Assembly: GCF_000767615.3 (NCBI RefSeq) | Contig: NZ_CP009553.3 | Span: 558,001-622,000, forward strand | Length of the DNA stretch: 64,000 nt | Direction of reading: 5' to 3' | DNA from: Pandoraea pnomenusa | GTDB taxonomy: Bacteria; Pseudomonadota; Gammaproteobacteria; Burkholderiales; Burkholderiaceae | Part shown: piece by piece, positions 58,336 to 64,000 of the stretch | How positions within the stretch are numbered: position 1 is the stretch's first letter | How the letters are laid out: every line of letters starts with the position of its first letter | Notes under the pieces: generated by a model | What the model was told of the DNA's origin: nothing | The model's database searches: none | The model's input: only the letters and a program-made list of their open reading frames with translations | Made by a program: the position numbers and the translations under genes

Positions 58336-58349
58336 ACGTCGATCGACGT
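58336..58349. promoter_or_regulatory. Perfect palindrome upstream of the efflux operon
   Basis: ACGTCGATCGACGT, a perfect 14-bp palindrome about 44 bp upstream of the outer-membrane factor start. A plausible operator for the efflux operon; the regulator is unknown. Confidence 0.4.
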
Positions 58350-58395
58350 ATACGAAAGTGGTCGAAAAAAAGCGAACGGTTGTGCTAAATCAACA

Positions 58396-58442
58396 AGGGC
58401 CCCGAATCGACTAGAGGATCAACTCAGTCGATTCGGAGCCCT
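58396..58442. repeat. 17-bp inverted repeat between trpE and the efflux operon
   Basis: Arms 58396-58412 and 58426-58442 are complementary at 16 of 17 positions, with a 13-nt loop. It lies 173 bp past the trpE stop and 104 bp before the efflux start. It is weakly followed by TTGTTGATTT on the minus strand, so it could be the trpE terminator, or a scar of the event that separated trpE from trpG. Confidence 0.75.
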
Positions 58443-58614
58443 GTGTAATGTCGCGTCATGCAGTGGTCACGGAAGTCCCGCCCGTTTCAGGTGCTGTTGC
58501 GCCAATTCGGGGATTCCGCGCGTTGGCGGGGGGGCGTTCCGTTTGTTCGGTGGGATGCGTCAAGTTGGTGCGCGCACCCGCCGGGGCGCCATGCCCCGGC
58601 GCCGCGAGCTCGGG

Positions 58615-60120
58615 TCAGAATTCGGCGTCGAGGCCGTCCTGCACCTGCTCGGCGGCGCGTAGCACGGCGCGCGCCTTGTTCTCCGTTTCCTGCCATTCCG
58701 ACTCGGGGACCGAATCGGCGACGATGCCGGCGGCGGCCTGTACGTAGAGGTTGCCGTCCTTGATCACGCCGGTCCGGATGGCGATGGCCACGTCCATTTC
58801 GCCGCCGAACGACAGGTAACCCACCGCGCCGCCGTACAACCCGCGCTTCACGGGTTCGAGCTCGTCGATGAGTTCCATGGCACGTACCTTCGGTGCGCCG
58901 GTAAGCGTGCCGGCGGGGAACGTGGCGCGCAGCACGTCGATGTTCGACAACCCCGGTTGCAGGCGTCCTTCCACAGAGCTCACGATGTGTTGCACGTGCG
59001 AATACTTCTCGATCACCATCTTGTCGGTAACTGCCACGGTGCCCGTTTGCGCGATGCGCCCCACGTCGTTGCGCGCCAGATCGATGAGCATGACGTGCTC
59101 GGCGATTTCCTTCGGATCGCAAAGCAATTCGGTGGCCAGCTCGGCGTCGCGCTCGGGCGTGGCGCCGCGCGGGCGCGTGCCCGCGAGCGGGCGGATGGTG
59201 ACGATCTCCTGTTCGCCGTCCGGCGTTTGTCGGCGTTCCTGACGCACGAGGATTTCGGGCGACGCGCCGACCACCTGAAAATCGCCGAAGTTGTAGAAAT
59301 ACATGTACGGCGAGGGGTTGAGCGAGCGCAGCGCGCGGTAGAGCGAGAGCGGGGCGTCGCGATACGGCTTGATGAGACGCTGGCCGACCTGCACTTGCAT
59401 GAGTTCGCCTGCCGCGATGGCCTCCTTGGCCTTGGCGACGGCCGCGAGATAGTCCGGCTTGGCGAATTCGCGGAACGTCTCGGTGCGTACGCTGCCCGAG
59501 GTGACTGGCGCGTCCACCGGCGCCTTTAGGCGAGCGCGCAGTTCGCGCAGCCGCAGGCGGGCCTTCGAATAAGCCTCGGGCTGGGTGGGATCGGCGTAGA
59601 TGATGAGGTAGAGCTTGCCGGTCAGGTTGTCGATCACGGCGAGTTCTTCGGTGAGCAGCAACTGGATGTCGGGCAGATGCAGGTCGTCGCGCGGCGTGGT
59701 GTGGGCCAGCTTTTTCTCGATGTAGCGCACGGCGTCGTAGCCGAAGTACCCGGCGAGGCCACCGCAGAAGCGCGGCATGCCCGGGCGCAGGGCGACTTTG
59801 AAGCGGGCCTGGAACCGGGTGATGAAGTCGAGCGGATCGCCTTCATGCGTCTCGACGATCGCCCCATCGCGCACCACCTCGGTCTTCGGACCGAAGCTGC
59901 GCAGCAGCGTGTGGGCGGACAGGCCGATGAACGAGTAGCGGCCGAAGCGTTCGCCGCCGACAACCGATTCGAGCAGGAAGGTGTTGGCGCCGCGCCGGTC
60001 GCCCAGCGCCAGCTTCAGATACAGCGAGAGCGGGGTGTCGAGATCGGCGAAGGCCTCGGCGATCAGCGGAATGCGATTGAAGCCCTGGTTGGCCAGCGAT
60101 TTGAATTCGAGTTCGGTCAT
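58615..60120 (-). CDS. trpE: Anthranilate synthase component I
   Basis: 501 aa. The chorismate-binding domain covers about 230-495 with the L-A-G-T-R-P-R-G, L-I-D-L-A-R-N-D and P-A-G-T-L-T-G-A-P motifs intact; the N-terminal region carries the tryptophan feedback site (L-L-E-S motif, about 48-51). It makes anthranilate from chorismate with ammonia from TrpG. It is preceded by a candidate leader-peptide attenuator. Its normal downstream partner trpG is missing from this end. The gaps around it (58443-58614 and 60121-60342) show no other gene. Confidence 0.97.
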   Translation of the reverse strand: MTELEFKSLANQGFNRIPLIAEAFADLDTPLSLYLKLALGDRRGANTFLLESVVGGERFGRYSFIGLSAHTLLRSFGPKTEVVRDGAIVETHEGDPLDFITRFQARFKVALRPGMPRFCGGLAGYFGYDAVRYIEKKLAHTTPRDDLHLPDIQLLLTEELAVIDNLTGKLYLIIYADPTQPEAYSKARLRLRELRARLKAPVDAPVTSGSVRTETFREFAKPDYLAAVAKAKEAIAAGELMQVQVGQRLIKPYRDAPLSLYRALRSLNPSPYMYFYNFGDFQVVGASPEILVRQERRQTPDGEQEIVTIRPLAGTRPRGATPERDAELATELLCDPKEIAEHVMLIDLARNDVGRIAQTGTVAVTDKMVIEKYSHVQHIVSSVEGRLQPGLSNIDVLRATFPAGTLTGAPKVRAMELIDELEPVKRGLYGGAVGYLSFGGEMDVAIAIRTGVIKDGNLYVQAAAGIVADSVPESEWQETENKARAVLRAAEQVQDGLDAEF

Positions 60121-60342
60121 GTTGCACTCTGCCTGCAGGTTTGCCGGCGGGCGGTCCCGCGATGTCGGCGTGGATTGGCGATGAGAATACCTGAGTGATG
60201 TCGGGGTGGACGTGCTGGCCCGCGCCCGGGGCGCAACGTAGGCGCGAGGCACGGGCAAACGCCCGCGGGATCGCCGCGCGAATTGCGTCTCGACGCATCC
60301 GCCCGCCGTGTAGCACGGCGCGCAGACAAATGACTTCTTGGG

Positions 60343-60412
60343 AACAACAACGATGCAAGAAACGGGTTGCCGAAGACGAGCTTCGGCGGTCCCGGCCACC
60401 CCTTGGAAGGGT
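60343..60412 (-). promoter_or_regulatory. Candidate trp attenuator hairpins
   Basis: Beyond the leader stop, the minus strand can fold into a 7-bp perfect hairpin GCCGAAG-CTCGT-CTTCGGC (60369-60387) followed by a loose U-rich run AACCCGTTTCTTG. Alternatively GGTGG pairs with CCGCC (60381-60398), which overlaps its first arm. Upstream, leader bases around the Trp codons can pair with CCAAGGGGTGGCC (60393-60405). This three-way competition matches leader-peptide attenuation. The U-tract is weak, and about 220 nt separate the structure from trpE. Confidence 0.6.
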
Positions 60413-60487
60413 TCAGCAGGACCAGCGTCGCCAGGGCCAGGCCCCCCGGTCGATCACGCCAAGACTCCGTTTCTTGTTCAGGAACAT
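60413..60487 (-). CDS. trpL: Tryptophan-rich leader peptide of trpE (trpL candidate)
   Basis: A 24-codon frame starting ATG at 60487, 32 bp after the gph stop, ending ...G-A-W-P-W-R-R-W-S-C. Three Trp codons within six positions, just before the attenuator hairpins and upstream of trpE, are the hallmark of transcription attenuation: ribosome stalling at UGG codons when charged tRNA-Trp is scarce favours antitermination. The Shine-Dalgarno is poor. A possible promoter (TATACA, 18 bp, TATAGT; 60613-60584) lies inside the 3' end of gph. Confidence 0.7.
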   Translation of the reverse strand: MFLNKKRSLGVIDRGAWPWRRWSC

Positions 60488-60519
60488 TGCGCTTGAATGC
60501 AGTGTGGAAGACGGCGAAT

Positions 60520-61236
60520 TCAGCTCGCCAGATCGGACGTTGCCTTGGGCAGAATCGCCCGGGCGGCGCCCAGAATTGAGGCGACTATACCATCCGTGTC
60601 GATCGTTTGTATAGATTCGCCATGGTTGTAGCCGTACGGCACGGTGAGCGATGCGCAACCGGCCGCACGGGCCGCCTGCGCATCGTTGCCCGAGTCGCCG
60701 ACGAGCACCGCCTGCGACGGCGACACGCCGAAGGCCTCGCACGCCTTGACGAGCGGCATCGGGTCGGGCTTGCGCCTGGGCCACGAGTCCCCGCCGTAGA
60801 CGAGATCGAAATGATCGGTGAGCGCGTAGTGCTCGAGCAGCGCCACGGCGAAGCGGTGCTGCTTGTTGGTGATGCAGGCCACGGGCAGCCGCGCCTCGCG
60901 CAGCGCTGCCAATCCCTCACGCACTTCGGGATAGAGCACCGTGTTCTCGCCGTTGATCGACGTATACACGGCTTCGTATTTGTCCTGGGCACGCTCGAAC
61001 AGGGCCTCGATCTCGCTGTCGGGGAAGCGCTCGGCGAGTGTCTTGCGCACGAGGTTGGCCGTGCCCTTGCCCACGAAGGTCATCAGGCGCTCGGTCGGCA
61101 CGGGGGCGGCGCCCAGGTCGGCCAGCATCGCGTTGAGCGCCACGCCGAAGTCGCCGGCGGTGTCGACGAGCGTGCCGTCGAGGTCGATCAGCACGGCACG
61201 AATGCCGTCGAGCCGGAGATGCGGGTTCTGGATCAT
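60520..61236 (-). CDS. gph: Phosphoglycolate phosphatase (HAD family)
   Basis: 238 aa. The HAD nucleophile motif D-L-D-G-T-L-V-D-T (about 18-26), a helical cap (about 30-95), motif II I-T-N (about 120-122) and motif IV G-D-S-G-N-D (about 182-187) are intact. It dephosphorylates 2-phosphoglycolate. Its start overlaps the rpe stop by 4 bp. Confidence 0.94.
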   Translation of the reverse strand: MIQNPHLRLDGIRAVLIDLDGTLVDTAGDFGVALNAMLADLGAAPVPTERLMTFVGKGTANLVRKTLAERFPDSEIEALFERAQDKYEAVYTSINGENTVLYPEVREGLAALREARLPVACITNKQHRFAVALLEHYALTDHFDLVYGGDSWPRRKPDPMPLVKACEAFGVSPSQAVLVGDSGNDAQAARAAGCASLTVPYGYNHGESIQTIDTDGIVASILGAARAILPKATSDLAS

Positions 61237-61913
61237 GCCACGCTCGCCAGTTGGGCGCGCATCTGATCGATCACCGCCTTGTAGTCGGGTTTGCCGAAGA
61301 TGGCGGAGCCGGCCACGAACGTGTCGGCGCCGGCGGCGGCGATCTCGGCGATGTTGTCGACCTTCACGCCGCCGTCGATCTCCAGGCGGATCTCGCGACC
61401 GGTCTCGGCCCGGTAGGCGTCGATGCGCGCGCGCACGGCGCGCAGTTTATTGAGCGCCTCGGGAATGAACGACTGGCCACCGAAGCCGGGGTTGACCGAC
61501 ATGATCAGCACCATGTCGAGACGGTCCATCACGTGGTCGAGGTAGTGCAGCGGCGTGCCCGGGTTGAAGACGAGCCCGGCCTTGCAGCCGTTGTCGCGAA
61601 TCAGGCCGAGCGTGCGGTCGATGTGGTCCGACGCTTCGGGGTGGAACGTGATGAGATTGGCGCCCGCCTTGGCGAAGTCGGGCACGATGCGGTCGACCGG
61701 GCGCACCATCAGGTGGACGTCGATGGGCACGTCCACGTGCGGACGAATCGCCTCGCAGACCATCGGGCCGATGGTCAGATTGGGAACGTAATGGTTGTCC
61801 ATCACGTCGAAGTGAATCCAGTCGGCGCCGGCCGCCACGACGTTGCGGACTTCCTCGCCAAGCCGGGCAAAGTCGGCGGACAGGATGCTGGGGGCGATAC
61901 AGAATTGCGTCAT
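61233..61913 (-). CDS. rpe: Ribulose-phosphate 3-epimerase
   Basis: A 226-aa TIM barrel. The catalytic Asp/His motif [12 protein letters not shown] (about 34-45), H-L-M-V (about 68-71), [10 protein letters not shown] (about 142-151) and D-G-G-V (about 178-181) are present. It interconverts ribulose-5-P and xylulose-5-P in the pentose-phosphate pathway. The start at 61913 gives the conserved [14 protein letters not shown]. Confidence 0.97.
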   Translation of the reverse strand: MTQFCIAPSILSADFARLGEEVRNVVAAGADWIHFDVMDNHYVPNLTIGPMVCEAIRPHVDVPIDVHLMVRPVDRIVPDFAKAGANLITFHPEASDHIDRTLGLIRDNGCKAGLVFNPGTPLHYLDHVMDRLDMVLIMSVNPGFGGQSFIPEALNKLRAVRARIDAYRAETGREIRLEIDGGVKVDNIAEIAAAGADTFVAGSAIFGKPDYKAVIDQMRAQLASVA

Positions 61914-62344
61914 GGCGAGGTGGGGCGGTAGCGTCAAAAGCGCTATTTTAAAGCTTTCGCCTGACACCTGCCCGCGGTGCTCTCCACAGTGCTCTCATTG
62001 GCGAGGTCCGCACCGGCTTCGTGTGGTGGGTCGGCACGGGGGGGCGTGGGGGCACGGGGGCACGGGAGCACGAGGGCATTGGGGCGGCAAGTCGGCTGCA
62101 AGCGGGGCGGACGCGCATGAGCATCACGCCCGCCGGGTCGGCAGGGCCCCGGGATGTCCGCCGGTTGCGACCCGCGACGACTTGCCGCAGAATGCCTTGC
62201 AAAACGCGATGGCGCGCGCCATGTCGCGCCAAGCGCAATGGTCGCGACGCCGCGGAACCGACCGACGACAGACCGACAGCCGGCGGCCCGACCGCCATGA
62301 CCAGAACGCCATCAGAGAGCACGCATGCGCAACAGGAACACCCG
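61914..62344. other. Divergent intergenic region rpe / apaG
   Basis: 431 bp without a supportable gene. It contains a G-rich tract with repeated GGGGGCAC units (62038-62084) and CCGAC-rich repeats (62255-62295). It must carry the rpe-gph and apaG promoters. Confidence 0.5.
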
Positions 62345-62719
62345 ATGAGCCAGTACGAATTTACCGTCACGGTGCGCCCGCAATACCTTCCGGAGCAATC
62401 GGAACCGGATCGGCGGCAATTCGCCTTCGCGTACACGATCACGATCGCGAATACCGGAGAAACGCCGGCACAGCTGATCTCGCGCCACTGGGTGATCACC
62501 GACGGCGACAACAAGGTGCAGGAAGTGAACGGCCTGGGCGTGGTGGGGCATCAGCCGTTCCTCAAGCCCGGCGAACAGTTCGAGTACACCAGCTGGGCCA
62601 TGGTCGGCACGCCGGTCGGCACCATGCGCGGCGAGTACTTCTGCGTGGCGGAGGACGGCACCCGCTTCGAAGTCCCCATCGCCGAGTTCGCGCTCACCAT
62701 GCCGCGCACGCTGCACTGA
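62345..62719 (+). CDS. apaG: ApaG protein (FN3-like, CoA/Mg2+ homeostasis family)
   Basis: 124 aa, normal length. A single immunoglobulin/FN3-like beta domain with the family motifs Y-T-I-T-I-A-N-T-G, S-R-H-W-x-I-T-D-G, G-V-V-G-x-Q-P-x-L-x-P-G-E-x-F-E-Y-T-S and G-x-M-x-G-E-Y. ApaG is linked to cobalt and magnesium resistance and its exact biochemistry is unclear. Start at 62345. It is encoded opposite to rpe and co-directional with mltA. Confidence 0.95.
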   Translation: MSQYEFTVTVRPQYLPEQSEPDRRQFAFAYTITIANTGETPAQLISRHWVITDGDNKVQEVNGLGVVGHQPFLKPGEQFEYTSWAMVGTPVGTMRGEYFCVAEDGTRFEVPIAEFALTMPRTLH

Positions 62720-62747
62720 AATCGGGCATGAACGCAGTCACCGGGCG

Positions 62748-62990
62748 TCAGCGGCGGTCGTCGGACCAGTCTTCCCGCTTCAACGGATCGTCGGACGCGC
62801 GAGCGGTCGCGTCGGCATCGATCGGGTCGACGGTGTCGCTCGGCATCGGCCGGCTCGCCCGTGTCTGGCGCACCCGGCGGTGGGGCGACGGCCTGCGACG
62901 CATCACCACGATGGCCGCGATGATCACGACGGCAAGCAACACTTCCGGCAGTACCAGCAACGCCGGATATTCATCGAACAGATTACCCAT
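62748..62990 (-). CDS. Hypothetical small membrane protein
   Basis: 80 aa with one hydrophobic helix (about 10-30: L-L-V-L-P-E-V-L-L-A-V-V-I-I-A-A) and an Arg/Asp-rich soluble tail. CAGGAAAAG precedes the ATG. No family is recognised. Its start codon overlaps the mltA start codon on the other strand by two bases, which is unusual and makes one of the two starts suspect. Confidence 0.5.
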   Translation of the reverse strand: MGNLFDEYPALLVLPEVLLAVVIIAAIVVMRRRPSPHRRVRQTRASRPMPSDTVDPIDADATARASDDPLKREDWSDDRR

Positions 62991-64000
62991 GACGCTTTTC
63001 CTGAATGTGTTCGGGCGGTGGCGTGCCGGCCGGGGGCTGGCACTCGCCGCGTTGGCGGTATTGCTTTACGGTTGTTCGAGTGTGCCCCCGAAGGGCACCT
63101 ATCGTCCAGGCACGCCACCATCGACCGTGGCCACGCCGCCCTCGGGCGCGGGACGCATGCAACCCGTATCGTGGTCGCAGGTCGACGGCTGGCAGGATGA
63201 TTCGCTCATCGGCGCCCGGCTCGCGCTCGCGCAAAGCTGCGTCAAGCTGAGCCGCCAGAGTCACTGGCAAATGGCCTGCCGGGCCTCCGAGCAGCTCGAC
63301 GATCTCGATCCGGCGGCGGTCCGTCAATTCTTCGAACAGTACTTTACGCCGTTTCGTATCGCGAACTCCGATGGCACGCAAACGGGCCTGATCACCGGCT
63401 ACTACGAGCCGTTGCTGCACGGCTCGCGGGTGCGGGGCGGCGTGTACCAGACACCGCTCTACAAATGGCCGGCCGGCCGCCGGGCCGGATCGCTGCCCCC
63501 GCGGGCGGAGCTCATGCGCAGCGGCATGTTGCGCGGCAACGAACTGGTGTACGTGGACGACCCCATCGAAGCGTTCTTCCTGCAGGTGCAAGGCTCGGGG
63601 CAGGTGCTGCTCGACGACGGTACCGTCATGCGCGTGGGCTACGCGGGCAACAACGACCAGCCGTACAAGTCGATCGGCCGCTGGTTGATCGACCGCGGCG
63701 AGATCACGCCCGCGCAGGCGACGATGCAGGGTATTCGGGCGTGGGCGCGGGCCAACCCGTCGCGTGTGGACGCACTGCTCGACGTGAACCCGCGCTTCGT
63801 GTTCTTCCGCGAGATGCCGAACCACGGCGTGGGCGGCATCGAAGGCCCGATCGGGGCGCTCGGGGTGCCGCTGACGGCGGAGCGTTCGATCGCCGTCGAT
63901 CCCGCGTCGATCCCGCTGGGCAGCCCGGTGTTCCTCTCGACCACCCGCCCGCCTTTTGGGCCGCAGGCGAATACGCCAATCAACCGGCTGATGTTCGCCC
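62989..64000 (+). CDS. mltA: Membrane-bound lytic murein transglycosylase A (partial)
   Basis: The first 337 codons; the 3' end lies outside the window. A lipoprotein signal peptide with lipobox L-Y-G-C (Cys about 27) is followed by the MltA barrel (G-Y-Y-E-P, about 141-145; V-Q-G-S-G-Q-V, about 199-205; G-N-N-D-Q-P-Y) and the start of the 3D domain, where the catalytic Asp should follow in the missing part. MltA cleaves peptidoglycan to 1,6-anhydro-muropeptides at the outer membrane. A GTG at 63007 is an alternative start that would avoid the overlap with the divergent small gene. Confidence 0.92.
   Translation, partial: MTLFLNVFGRWRAGRGLALAALAVLLYGCSSVPPKGTYRPGTPPSTVATPPSGAGRMQPVSWSQVDGWQDDSLIGARLALAQSCVKLSRQSHWQMACRASEQLDDLDPAAVRQFFEQYFTPFRIANSDGTQTGLITGYYEPLLHGSRVRGGVYQTPLYKWPAGRRAGSLPPRAELMRSGMLRGNELVYVDDPIEAFFLQVQGSGQVLLDDGTVMRVGYAGNNDQPYKSIGRWLIDRGEITPAQATMQGIRAWARANPSRVDALLDVNPRFVFFREMPNHGVGGIEGPIGALGVPLTAERSIAVDPASIPLGSPVFLSTTRPPFGPQANTPINRLMFA

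Overview
The window is a 64-kb piece of a high-GC (about two thirds G+C) bacterial chromosome. The gene order (hemA-prfA-prmC-grxD-ubiX; mltA/apaG/rpe/gph/trpE and trpG-trpD-trpC-CYTH-ung), the second-type infA, the PXPV-repeat protein and the DUF3141 protein all point to a betaproteobacterium of the family Burkholderiaceae. Pandoraea or a close relative is my best guess; that is inference from gene content, not a database match. I found no rRNA, tRNA, CRISPR array, insertion sequence or prophage, and coding density is high throughout.

Layout. 0-9 kb: glycine-zipper lipoprotein, sugar-porter-type MFS carrier, CBS-pair protein, IF-1 with a TTG start, a broken GNAT acetyltransferase, a divergent acylphosphatase, a membrane metallophosphoesterase, a MazG-like pyrophosphohydrolase, a [2Fe-2S] ferredoxin and the ribosome-associated ABC-F protein EttA. 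9-11 kb: 3-hydroxybutyrate dehydrogenase and a patatin lipase. 11-16.4 kb: a leftward chemotaxis operon with a soluble PAS-PAS receptor, CheR, CheD and a protein with three CheW domains, but no CheA or CheB. 16.4-18.2 kb: small envelope proteins and an orphan terminator. 18.5-22.8 kb: hemA-prfA-prmC-grxD-ubiX (haem precursor synthesis, translation termination, Fe-S/redox, quinone cofactor). 23-33 kb: two small GlsB-type membrane proteins, a DHA2 drug exporter, a penicillin-acylase-type amidase, a GT2/GT87 pair, and a DASS anion carrier divergent from a GntR regulator. 33-42 kb: ychF, YpfJ-type zinc protease, UbiH-type monooxygenase, dsbC, M61 protease, LysR regulator with divergent azoreductase and pirin.

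42.5-64 kb is the most interesting part. Read right to left, rpe-gph-trpE and trpG-trpD-trpC-CYTH-ung form the usual Burkholderiaceae tryptophan block, but trpE and trpG are separated here by about 11.7 kb. The intervening block holds a five-gene leftward operon (outer-membrane factor, HlyD adaptor, RbbA-type double-ATPase/permease, YhhJ-type permease and a PhaC-like DUF3141 protein), an orphan OmpR-type response regulator and a periplasmic CPYC thiol protein. Upstream of trpE lies a 24-codon leader reading frame ending Trp-Pro-Trp-Arg-Arg-Trp-Ser-Cys, followed by mutually exclusive hairpins. This is a strong candidate trp attenuator, which would now govern only trpE, leaving trpGDC to a separate promoter.

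Other regulatory sites seen directly are an 11-bp inverted repeat between the DASS carrier and its GntR regulator, a TTGTTCC/GGAACAA dyad abutting a promoter between the LysR gene and azoR, several clean intrinsic terminators, and palindromes upstream of infA and of the efflux operon. Start codons were usually moved inward from the longest frame to the first start with a Shine-Dalgarno sequence, a proper signal peptide or family-typical length.
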